Origin: Mesostigma viride
Lineage: Eukaryota; Streptophyta; Mesostigmatophyceae; Mesostigmatales; Mesostigmataceae
Direction of reading: 5' to 3'
NCBI GenBank assembly: GCA_009746045.1
Contig: RPFO01000156.1
Coordinates: 444,278-508,277, forward strand
Length of the DNA stretch: 64,000 bases
Below the pieces are notes generated by a model. It saw nothing but the letters and a program-made list of their open reading frames with translations. It searched no databases and was not told the origin of the DNA. Made by a program: the position numbers and the translations under genes. How positions within the stretch are numbered: position 1 is the first letter of the stretch; each line of letters begins with the position of its first letter. Shown here in pieces: positions 30,401 through 38,439 of the stretch.

Positions 30401-33227
30401 CGGTCGCCTGTCGTAGGGAGTCCTCAGTGGCTTCCATCCTGTCCCCCCTTCTTTCCCCACTATTGCTGTCTTTCTGACTCCATCCCATTAGCTCTGCCTT
30501 TATAGTTTTGCCTTCCGAGCTCCGCCTCACTGATTCTTCCCTATCGTGTTTGCCTTTCTCGCTCTGCCTTCAAATGATCCGCCTTGTAAGTCCGCCTCCT
30601 TAAGTCTGCCCTGTCAATTCTGCGGTACTACGTGTGCCTTTCTGATTCCCCTTACTGGTCTAGGCTGTGCCTTTCTGATTTTCGTCTCGAGGCCGTGACC
30701 CCCTCGGCGCTTGCTGCCGCCACAATGTCGCCACCACGCCTTCCCCACCCCCCTGCCAGGCTTCACGTCCCACTACACACATGTGAGCAAGCGCGTGAGC
30801 CACCACCTGGCCAAGGCGCCGGCCGCCCGCCTGGGGGGCCTGGAGGAGGACCTGGACATCACCACGGTGGATGAGGAGCTGAAGAGCATGCCGAGCATGG
30901 TGCGGGAGCTGGCCAAAGGGGCCAGCCGCAACGCGAGGGCGAGGGCCCAGTGGAGTGCGACGCGGTTCTCGTTCGACCTGTCGCTTGTCAAGCTGTCGAG
31001 CGATGTTCACGTGGAGGAGGTGAGGGCGAGTGGAGCTGCATGCTAGTGCTGGTGGAATAAACAGCACGTTGCTCCTTGTGTGATGGTTTTCTATCACTGC
31101 TGGACGAGCTGTCGAGAGATGTGCACATGAACGAGGTGGCGGCGGTTGGGGCTGCCCAATGACGCTGGGCAAGCTGCGGTCGCTAGGAGTTTCAGCAGAT
31201 GTTGAAGGACTAATGCAAGTTCCATAACGTCGATGAACCTTACTGGCGTGGGGCCAGCGGACGTACACTGATGTTTCTACCTATTGTTTCTGTTGTTCAT
31301 TTTACTGAGGGAAATGGTCCAGATTGGAGAGGCTTGTTTGCCTGCTCGTTCACACTATTTTTCTACCTTACTTTGGCTGCTGCGTGTGGTATGCCTGCCT
31401 AGGTTGTTGCTTATCGTCGTAGGATTGGATACCTACAGGGGCGTCGCCTCATTTAGTAACTGTAGCTAGTTGTGCTGGATGGCTGTTGTTGTTTGCTTGG
31501 GCTCTTCCTGTTTTGAGCTTCCATCATGATGCCGCTTTCAAATTAATGGCGATGCCACTTTCAACGTCTGTAACTCATCATGCTCGATAAATATATGAAC
31601 TCCCCAGCCTCCCCTCCCCTCCTGAAGTGTTTCCAGGGCATGGTAACTTACCGTATGCCTATCGTCTTGCTTGCTGGTTATCATTATTCTTGTTGTTGTT
31701 GTTGTTATTATTATTATTATTACTATTATTATTACTATCATTATTATTTTCGTTGCTATCCCTCCCCAGGTCTTCCAAGGCATGCGCAACGCGCTGCAGA
31801 GCAAGCGCATCGCCGCCGTCCAATGGGTGGTGCCCCCCGACCACGAGCCCGGCGCGCTCAAGCGCCAGGTGTCCCACATGTCAGAGCTGGGCTACGTCGT
31901 CTACCTGGCAGGGCGGCAGCCCGTGGGCGAGTCATACTTCACGCTCTCCAAGTACGGGACGGCGAGCAACGGCAGCGCGCCATCTGGCGGCGTGGATGAC
32001 GCGGCACCGTTGACGGACACGATCGTCAAAGGGATATCGCGGCTGTCCTCGCGGCTACGGATGGCCACCAGGACCGCCGTGGAGTACGCCACCTGGAGTG
32101 AGTGGGGCGTCGCTAAACATAGCGTTGTGGGGAGTTGCTCCATGGCGTGTTGTGATACCACTATTTTGCGTGCAAAGCCAAGGCTGAGCATGAGCTTAGC
32201 TTCAAGCTTTCCTTGAAGCACGCCACGTCTGGCCAGAGAGTGCGCTCTCATGTCGGCAGAGCACAGGTTGCCCCTTCTCCCCTTGTTTGCCATCTCGATC
32301 TATCTTATCTACTACACGCATCCTATCTACTACGCGTATCCTATCTACTACGCGTATCTTATCTACTACACGTATCATATCTACTACGCGTATCTTATCT
32401 ACTGTATCCGGCACACCCGCGCGTGCAGACATGAAGAGCACACGGCTGGCCATGATCACTTCCTGGGGCCCGCGTCACATGATCACTTCATGGGGACCGC
32501 ATCATATAGGCTATCCCACGATGCCCTAGTCATTTCTGCTATCCCACTATGCCCAAGTCATGTACTAGTTTGCTATCCCACGATGCCCAAATCATTTACT
32601 AGTGTGTTTCTATTTCTGCTATCCCACGATACCTTCTCTGCCTTCTTTGGCCGTGTATGGTACATGCTCACTGGCAATAAGAGCACACGGCTGGTGATGG
32701 TAACGAATATATAGTAATAAACTGGTGAAGGGTTTGAATAATAAGAAACTCTCTTGGTGCCTCCTTTTCCTATCTGTGCCTCCCATGGTCCCTTCTTTCT
32801 TTTGTAGGCAAGAAGGGCTCGCGGCTTTTCTCATGTTGCCCGTTAAGGGTTCGAATACGTATATTCTATCACTTGGCGCATGCGCTGCCTTGCTTGTTTG
32901 TATCCGGCACATCATCCGGCATGCAGGCAGGAAGAGCACCCGCCTGGTCATGACGAAGCACTTGTGACAAATGTACATCCACGATGCCTTGTTGCCTAAT
33001 TGTTTGTATCTGGGGCACACCCGCATGCAGGCAAGAGGAGCACCCGCCTGGTCATGCTGCGCATCGACGGCGTGTACTGGTCGGACCACTTTGACATCGA
33101 CCGGATGGGGGTGGACACGAGCCTCATGGCGGTGGTCCCCCACCACCCGTTCAACACGCATGTCCGCAGTATGTACAGTATCTGCACCAAGCACTGCAGC
33201 TGCCGGTTCTACCACGGTATGGCCTAG
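24491..33227 (+). CDS. Six-exon gene: type II membrane protein, possible FkbM-like methyltransferase
   Basis: Exons, with phases that agree: about 24,491(?)-26,091; 27,454-27,747; 28,733-28,866 (weak donor GTCCGTT); 30,760-31,019; 31,770-32,097; 33,031-33,227 (stop TAG). About 930 residues are predicted. Near the N-terminus is one membrane span (VTIVFVVFALGFFGSSVL) after a basic segment, suggesting Golgi/ER type II topology. About 400 residues rich in Ser, Gly, Pro and Ala follow, then a compact domain with YCEFQGFSDDSNIWWVGGEK, VEEVFQGMRNALQSKRIAAV and MSELGYVVYLAGRQ. The last two recall the C-terminal half of FkbM-type methyltransferases, a tentative assignment. The 5' end is unresolved: the frame opens at a stop at 24,464 with no ATG before the membrane span, so an upstream exon is likely. 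The C-terminus may also be spliced further. Confidence 0.6.
26186..26600 (+). repeat. Decayed copies of the exon 1 donor junction
   Basis: The real junction is TGGTGCAGCCG followed by GTGAGTGGG (26,081-26,100). Related sequences recur in the intron at about 26,187 (CCCAGCTG + GTGAGTCAA), 26,265 (TGGTGCAGCCG + GTGAGCGTA), 26,500 (TGGTACAGCTG + GTGGCAGGG) and 26,580 (TGGTGCAGTCG + GTGAGTGGG). Intervening sequence (GGGCTTGGGCATG) is also shared. They look like successive tandem duplications of the exon-intron boundary. Confidence 0.75.
26632..26850. repeat. 25-bp minisatellite in intron 1
   Basis: About eight units of 25 bp containing ATCCGGTATCAKAATAATC. It lies inside the first intron of the plus-strand gene. 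Confidence 0.9.
27005..27230. repeat. 21-bp minisatellite in intron 1
   Basis: About ten degenerate units of about 21 bp, with core CATGCCCTAGTCATCGTTTC. It is in the first intron, upstream of acceptor copies. Confidence 0.85.
27240..27385 (+). repeat. Decayed copies of the exon 2 acceptor junction
   Basis: The real exon 2 start is CGTGCAG then CTACTGCGAGTTCCAGGGCT (27,447-27,473). Upstream copies occur at 27,334-27,362 (CTGTAG then GTACTGCAAGTTCCAGGGCT) and at about 27,244-27,268 (GCCAG then GTAGTGCGGCTTCCAGGGG). Shared intronic flank (CCCCGACACCC, TTTTCTGGACC) precedes both the second copy and the real exon, so the unit includes intron and exon sequence with a period of about 100 bp. Confidence 0.8.
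28985..29185. repeat. CCCTAGTGCCTAAA repeat block
   Basis: Tandem units of about 14-15 bp, CCCTAGTGCCTAMA, in intron 3. They resemble a telomere-like CCCTAAA repeat expanded by an insertion of GTGCC. Confidence 0.85.
29289..29365. repeat. Interstitial telomere-like TTTAGGG repeats
   Basis: GGGTTTAGGGTTTAGGG and GGGGTTAGGGG variants, orientated opposite to the CCCTAGTG block just upstream. A conserved spacer, GGTCTCATTGGGAACGCTAC, recurs at about 29,187, 29,266 and 29,367. TTTAGGG is the telomere repeat of many plants and green algae. Confidence 0.75.
29560..30250. repeat. Minisatellite with acceptor-like units, intron 3
   Basis: About fifteen units of 42-50 bp. Each has a C-rich tract, CTCRCACCCGTACAKGCAG and GTTCCTCTAA. 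On the gene's strand each unit resembles a polypyrimidine tract ending in CAG followed by G, i.e. a 3' splice site. The real acceptor of exon 4 (CCCCCTGCCAG then GCTTCACGTCCC, 30,750-30,771) is about 500 bp downstream and weakly similar. Confidence 0.8.
31101..31157 (+). repeat. Decayed copy of the exon 4 donor junction
   Basis: The exon 4 end, GAGCGATGTTCACGTGGAGGAG followed by GTGAGGGCG in shortened form, is echoed here: GAGCTGTCGAGAGATGTGCA, then CATGAACGAG and GTGGCGGCGG. Similarity continues into the intron (GGGGCTGCC against GGAGCTGCA). The copy lies about 120 bp downstream of the real junction at 31,019. Confidence 0.75.
31611..31645 (+). repeat. Decayed copy of the exon 5 acceptor junction
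   Basis: CCTCCCCTCCTGAAG then TGTTTCCAGGGCATGG resembles the true acceptor at 31,770 (CCTCCCCAG then GTCTTCCAAGGCATGC). It lies about 135 bp upstream, separated by a TTA/TTG microsatellite. Confidence 0.65.
31690..31757. repeat. (TTG/TTA)n microsatellite
   Basis: GTTGTTGTTATTATTATTA-type trinucleotide repeat in intron 4, just upstream of the exon 5 polypyrimidine tract. Confidence 0.9.
32290..32402. repeat. 18-bp minisatellite (TATCTACTACGCGTATCC)
   Basis: About six units of 18 bp with the core ATCTACTACGCGTATC in intron 5. The frames across it are repeat artefacts. Confidence 0.85.
32411..32960 (+). repeat. Three decayed copies of the exon 6 acceptor junction
   Basis: The real exon 6 start at 33,031 is GCATGCAG then GCAAGAGGAGCACCCGCCTG. 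Copies: 32,420-32,460 (GCGTGCAG then ACATGAAGAGCACACGGCTG), 32,670-32,702 (CAATAAGAGCACACGGCTGG) and 32,905-32,960 (GCATGCAG then GCAGGAAGAGCACCCGCCTG). The nearest copy also shares intronic flank (TTGTTTGTATC). All translate to KSTRL-like peptides and then hit stops or diverge. Confidence 0.85.
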
Positions 33228-33370
33228 TAGTGGTCTTTTAAGTATTACTAGGGGTGGGGTTATTTCCTGTTGGCCGCACTGCAGCTGCCGGTTCTACCAC
33301 GGTAGTGGTCTTATAAGTATCGCTAGCGGTGGGGTTATTTCACTGCAGCTGCCGGTTCTTCCACGGTAGG
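33185..33370 (+). repeat. Triplicated CACTGCAG-CTGCCGGTTCT segment
   Basis: The sequence CACTGCAGCTGCCGGTTCTA and CCACGGTA occurs at about 33,193, 33,280 and 33,344 with shared flank (GTGGTCTTWTAAGTAT, GGTGGGGTTATTTC). The first copy forms the last codons of the plus-strand gene (CSCRFYHG). Each copy resembles an acceptor plus exon start, so the C-terminus of the gene could be spliced differently from the read-through assumed here. Confidence 0.75.
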
Positions 33371-33619
33371 AGAGTGCACATGATATGATTGGCATTTATG
33401 GGGATGGGGTGTTCCCTCTTCAGTTTCCCTTGAGACTGACAGCGTCACTGACTGCTGCATCAATGGAGGGCTTGGTCGTGTGGTTAGGGTGAATGTGGTC
33501 CCGTGATTAAGGTGTCAATGGGGTTGAAGGGTCATCAATAATGTTCACGTATATATAGATATATATATTCTCATGTCAGCTATCTCACGCTAATCATGGC
33601 CCCTATTCTCATGTCGGTT
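33371..33619. other. Downstream region of the plus-strand gene
   Basis: No feature recognised beyond a short AT-repeat (ATATATAGATATATATATTC near 33,550). It may include the 3' UTR of the gene. Confidence 0.3.
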
Positions 33620-33785
33620 AAATTAGAATTAAAAGCGCGCGACTGCAGGTCTGCGTCACGTGGGTACCAATAAAGGAACCTTTAACCCCTTTACACAACA
33701 AGGAGGGAGGGTACCCTAGCTTCTCTCACTGCCTCAGCTTGGCAGACCACAGAGGACTCTCTCTGCATCATGCTGCAGGCCCATG
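33620..33785 (-). mobile_element. LINE family B 3'-end copy
   Basis: On the minus strand this matches the 3' UTR of the family B copy at 6.25-6.45 kb: the GGCAGTGAGAGAAGCTAGGG stretch (to a few changes), a CTCCCTCCT tract, and TACCCACGTGACGCAG before a degenerate A/T tail. It is a 5'-truncated, non-coding copy. Confidence 0.65.
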
Positions 33786-34260
33786 TCAGTTATCTCATGC
33801 TTACCATGACTTCTTTTCTCATTTCATTCTCACGCTAACCATGCTCCCCGTCTGTGCGCCCCGTCACGATTTTCACTGCCTATCTGGTGCGTCCCTGCCC
33901 ATGCAACAGGCTGCCCCTGCGGCGTGCCAGGAGAAGGCGGCGCCATGTGCCCCACAGTGTTGCAGGCGTCGCTGACCGCGTGCACATGAGCTATGGGGGA
34001 ATGATCACGCTGACCCGGTGTACTGGGACTGCATTTCCCCCCCCATTTTTAGCCTATCGGGGGCATACAGGAAAGCTGAAAGGTTTCTCTCACAGTACAT
34101 GGCACATAGTGCGTTGGGTTAGTGTATGCACGATGGTGCACCTATCGCCTTGGTGCAGTTCTAGGCCATTTGTGCTAATATACTCTAGGAGCACAATCTC
34201 GTAGAGCACGGGGCGTACTTCTGCTACGCAGTCCTTTCGTGTAATTATTTTTTTCTATTG
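33786..34260. other. No recognised feature
   Basis: Short frames only. There is one C-run near 34,030. No motif, splice pattern or repeat family was identified. Confidence 0.35.
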
Positions 34261-34640
34261 AGATGAGCATAGTACTCCGTGGCATTAATTAATTAATAGC
34301 ACGTGACTGCGTCGCTTGAGCATGAATCCTCAATTGTGAGATAATTGAGATGGGTTAAATGGAGCGGAATGCCTCCACTCCGCGGCATAATTAATTGATT
34401 AATAATTACTTAATTAATTGATTAATAATTAATTAATTAATTAATTAATTAATTAAGAACATAGCTCCGTGGGGAGCATATGTAACACATAGCCCTGAGA
34501 AAGGGGCATCTATGGGTTTTTAATACAGTCTGGGCTACAACCTGCAGGTGTAGGATGTAAACTGTCACAGGTGCTCTGGGTGCACAATGTGCACGCCTGC
34601 ATCCCCATGATGGATATTACCTCAGCGGTGGGGGGAAAGA
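34261..34640 (-). mobile_element. Clustered LINE 3' ends
   Basis: Two minus-strand LINE 3' ends lie next to each other. At 34,284-34,315 an AATT tail meets AGCACGTGACTGCGTC (family B hairpin, partly decayed). At about 34,400-34,640 a longer AATT tail meets AACATAGCTCCGTGGGGAGC, followed by the family A 3' UTR (GGGGCATCTATGGG, CTACAACCTGCAGG). Confidence 0.65.
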
Positions 34641-34654
34641 TCTGGGCGTCAGAG

Positions 34655-34905
34655 CGTCCGAGGAGGGAGCGATTTGTTGCTAGTAGGGGCGGGCGAGGCT
34701 GGGCAGCTTTACACCCAAATTAATCGGTGGTGCTGCCACCTGACGGCAGGCGAAGGCCGCGACCCTCCCAGCTCTTGATCGTCCGAGGAGGGAGCGATTT
34801 GTTGCAAGTAGGGGCGGGCGAGGCTGGGCAGCTTTACACCCAAATTAATCGGTGGTGCTGCCGGCCTGACGGCAGGCGAAGGCCGCGACCCTCCCAGCTC
34901 TTGAG
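34655..34905. repeat. Two 125-bp tandem copies
   Basis: CGTCCGAGGAGGGAGCGATT starts a unit at 34,655 and again at 34,780. The copies are nearly identical and each ends in CCCTCCCAGCTCTTGA. No coding function is apparent. Confidence 0.85.
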
Positions 34906-35444
34906 TTGGTAGCACAATTCCAAAAGTGTGTCCCACGCCCCGTGAAACAGGACGTGCAGCTGGTCACTCGGACCTTTCAGTGCCAAAAGTGTGGCTCGTC
35001 GATGGCGAAATCTTGAAACTGGCTGGGTGGCTCGGCCGGCGGGACAACTGCGCTTGGGCTAGCTCAGGAGAGGCCGGCGGCGAGGCCGAAGAAGGGGCAG
35101 AATGTACCACTAAAGCTTGGAAAGTGGTGCTGGGCACCGCCTTCCTGAGCTGGGCGGCGGAACTCGAGGCGTAGCTTCTTGCGTAGCTGCAGGGCTCAGC
35201 GCTGCCGCTAAGCTGCGCTGCGTCGAGGTGCGTTTGCTCGTCATGATATTGCGTAATAGCTTCGGGAAAATAGATCAGCGCGTGCATATCTTAGAAAGAC
35301 GAAGCGATTGTGGTATTCACGGCCGAATTTGGTGCCCAAACGTGAAAGTTATGAGCTCCGCCGTCAGCCATGGCTAGCTACCTCGTGGCTCGTGTTCATC
35401 ATATATGGCATGCCGATCGTACAAGTACGTCCGATCACTGCGCA
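34906..35444. other. Unassigned, possibly LINE 5' sequence
   Basis: A minus frame of 107 residues (35,287-34,964) is open but has no recognisable domain. The stretch CTAAGCTGCGCTGCGTCGAG near 35,207 resembles CAGGCTGCGTTGCGTCGAAT near 43,820, where a family A LINE begins. It may therefore be LINE 5' sequence. Confidence 0.25.
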
Positions 35445-35720
35445 AATTAAATTAAATTATAACATGCCTCCGTTGGGAGATCAATGATGTAGCACATATT
35501 CCTTGATGGGGGTGGAGGTGGAGGAAGCCGCGTAATCGAACTAACCTAACTCTAAGCTATCTAGTCTAGCTATAAAATCCTGACTACACTACTCAGCAAA
35601 ACGCCCCTTCCTCTTGGGGGGGGGGTGGCTTGCCCACAGGGGCTGGCGTGTGATCGAGCCTGGACAATCTTCTGCCACCGCTTCTTGTTCTGCATTTAAA
35701 AAAATAAATTAAATTACAAC
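35445..35720 (-). mobile_element. LINE 3'-end fragment
   Basis: The minus strand encodes the end of an ORF2 (KKRWQKIVQA, then a Pro-rich end), a 3' UTR, the motif CTCCCAACGGAG, and an AATTTAATTT tail at 35,440-35,460. It matches the neighbouring copies at 36.0 kb (plus) and 36.4 kb (minus). Confidence 0.65.
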
Positions 35721-35724
35721 ATGC

Positions 35725-36178
35725 CTCCGTTACAACCAGCCAGGTCGACACCACCCTCGGTCTGGCCGGCCCCCAGCGGCTTGGCCAGCCAGGGCGGCAC
35801 ATTCTGACCTGGCCTGGCCCCGAGGACATTCCCAAACGGGTAGGGAAACCTGTCACGAACTACGTTCAGATGCTGCTGGACGACCTAGTGGTCCCAGCCC
35901 AGTTTGAGCACCGCATCCACTCTCTCTCCCGTCTTTGGACTGTCATGCAGGACAAGACGCGGTGGAAGAAGATTGTCAAGGCGCACACGCCCGACCCTGT
36001 GGGCAAGCCACCTCCCCCCAAGCGGCCGGAGGCGGCGTTTTGATGAGTAGTGTAGTTAGGATTTTCTAGATAGCTTAGAGTTAGTATAGTTCGATCACGC
36101 GGCTTCCTCCACCCCATCCATCATGGAATATGTGCTACATGACCTCCCCACGGAGGCATGTTATAATTTAATTTAATT
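35725..36178 (+). mobile_element. LINE ORF2 C-terminus and 3' UTR
   Basis: The plus frame runs TSQVDTTLGLAGPQRLGQ, HILTWPGPEDIPKRVGKP, VVPAQFEHRIHSLSRLW and KKIVKAHTPDPVGKPPPP, ending in TGA at 36,041-36,043. A 3' UTR with ATGTGCTACAT, a CTCC..GGAG hairpin and an AATTT tail follows. This is the C-terminal end of the same LINE family whose RT lies just downstream on the other strand. Confidence 0.75.
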
Positions 36179-38280
36179 TAATTTTAATGCCTCCGTTGGT
36201 TGGGAGATCATGTAGCACATATTCCTTGATGGGTGGCCGGTGGAGTGGAGAGAGCCGTGTAATCGGACTAACCTAACGCTAATCTAGCTAGTCTAGAAAA
36301 ATCCTAACTACCCTACTCATCAAAACGCCTCCTCAGGATCTTGGGGGGAGATGGCTTGCCCACACCGGCGGTCGGGCGTGTGAGCCTTGACAATCTTCTG
36401 CCACCCCGTCTTGTTCTGCATGGCAGTCCAAATTAGAAGGGAGAGAGAGTGGATGCGGTATTCAAACTGGGCTGGGACCAGTAGGTCATCCAGCAACATC
36501 TGGACATAGTTCGTGGCATGTTTCCCTACCCTTTTGGGAATGCCCTTGGGGCCAGGCCAGGTCAGAATGTGCCGCCCTGGCGCTGGCCAAGCCGCTGGGG
36601 GCTGGCCAGACCAAGGGCGGTGTCGACCTGGCTGGTGCGAGCAAGGTGTCCTACAAATGCTATCCTGCGATGTCTAATCTCGTCCGAAATACTCGAGGCA
36701 TGCCCTGATACAAAGACTCTGATGACGGGCGCTAGTTGGAAAACCCTACGTTCAGGACCTGTCGGAGCATCCTGTAAACTGTGCCGTCTAGCCTAGATGC
36801 CAGTGTGGGGGTGAACTCGTGTCCACGCCTCGGCGCCATACGTGAGCACTGAGCACCGTGAAGACGAGGACCTTGAAGAGCTTGCGCTTGCGGTGCTCGC
36901 CCAGGCCCTTGGAGCGCCAGTAGGTGTTGAGCGCGAACGGAGCCTAGCCCAGGCCAGGCCAATGCGGGTGTCCACATCGTCGGCGGTGTCAGGGAGCCAG
37001 CTCCCTAACAGTTTGAAGCGATCGCGGAACGGTACCGTCGTCCCGTCGAGCAGGCGCGGCAGCGGCGGTGTACCGGGAGGCCCCAATCACCATCGCCTCA
37101 GTTTTGACACTAATCTCCAACCCCACCGCCCTCGCCTCCAGGCCCAGACAGTCCAGCCAGGTCTAGAATGTGCTCGGGGCGCGCGATGAGGGTGGTGTCA
37201 TCCGCATAAATCAGGTCGGCCAGGCGGTATAGCCCGGTTCAACCCCGCCGTGCTCTTTCTCCTTAAGGATGTCCAAGCCTGGCTCGAACCCCTCTGTCTG
37301 AGCAGTAAAGCGCGCACGTGCTCGGCGCATGACGTGATCCACGACAATAATGAACAGGTATGGGGACAGGACACAACCTTGCCACACCCCGTGGTGAAGG
37401 GGGAATGGTGGGGTGGTGCCTTCCGCAGTCCGCACTACTGCCTGTGAGCCCTCATACAGTCGGCGAATGGCAGCAATAAACGCAGGTGGCACTCGATCCA
37501 GAGCTAGGATGGCCCAAAGAGCCTCCCAGAGGACCGTGTCAAAGGCCTTGATATAGTCAACAAAAATGAAGACCAGCGGCAAACTGTCAGGGGGAATGCG
37601 ACGCACCTCCTCCATCAACCGGCGCGCGACAAACACAGCCATGACAGTGTTACGACCACGACGAAAAACCATCTGAGACTCACCCAGGTGTGGGTCCAGC
37701 GCGGCGCGGAGCCTGTGCAGCATCATGCGCATGAAGACCTTCAGCTAGCGCAGTGCTCTGGAGGCAGACACCCTGGTAGTTCAGTACCGGGGTCAGCAGC
37801 AGAGCCCTTCTTGTACAGCATGACGCGGATGGCCGTCTGCTACTCAGCAGGCGGAGGCTCGTCAGAAAGCAGGACACGGTTGCAGAACGCCAGCAGAAGA
37901 TTCCTAACCGCCGGATCAGGGGTCTTCAGCAGCTCAGCAGAAAGGTGGTCGGCACCGACCCCCGCATCGTACCCGGCAGGCGAGCAAGGGTGCCGTCCAA
38001 TGCCTTCAAAGTGAAGGGGTGGACGACGTCGTCGGTGGCAAGGCAGCCCTCCTGCAAGGCGGGGACTAGGTAGTCCGCGGCCGAGGAGGGGGGCCGGCAC
38101 TGGCGGTCTGCATCACTGCATGGCAGTCCAAAGCTGTTCTGCATGGCAGTCCAAAGAAGGGAGAGGGAGTGGATGCGGTGTTCAAACTGAGCTGGGACCA
38201 CTAGGTCGGCCAGCAACATCTGGGTGTAGTTCATGACAGGTTTACCTAGCTTCCTGGGAATGTCCTTGGGGCCAGGACAT
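36179..38280 (-). pseudogene. LINE with reverse transcriptase (decayed ORF2)
   Basis: Minus-strand frames, shifted several times, spell a reverse transcriptase in order: GVGADHLSAELLK and AVRNLLLAFCN (37,840-38,000), SQMVFRRGRNTVMAVFVARR, FVDYIKAFDTVLWEALW, HHGVWQGCVLSPYLFI (37,320-37,680), the active-site box LIYADDTTLIARPEH (about 37,170-37,215, in another frame), then FKLLGSWLPDTADDVDTRIG and LTYGAEAW (36,830-37,040). The 3' end reaches a hairpin and AATTT tail at about 36,181. The first 180 bp (38,100-38,280) is instead a C-terminal ORF2 piece (VVPAQFEHRIHSLSLLW), so it is a rearranged or composite copy. Several frameshifts make it inactive. Confidence 0.8.
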
Positions 38281-38338
38281 TAATTATTTAATTAATTAAT
38301 TAATTAATTAATTAATTAATTAATTAATTAATTAATTA
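38280..38338. repeat. (TTAA)n microsatellite with LINE 3' hairpin
   Basis: An AATT tail adjoins GGAACATAACTCTGATCAGA and CTCCGTTGGGAG, i.e. a minus-oriented family A 3' end extending to about 38,420. Confidence 0.8.
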
Positions 38339-38439
38339 GGAACATAACTCTGATCAGAATAACTCCGTTGGGAGTAAATGTAGCACATATCCCAGAAAAG
38401 GGGCAAATGGCTTTGGGGCCAGGACATGAGCAGCATATA

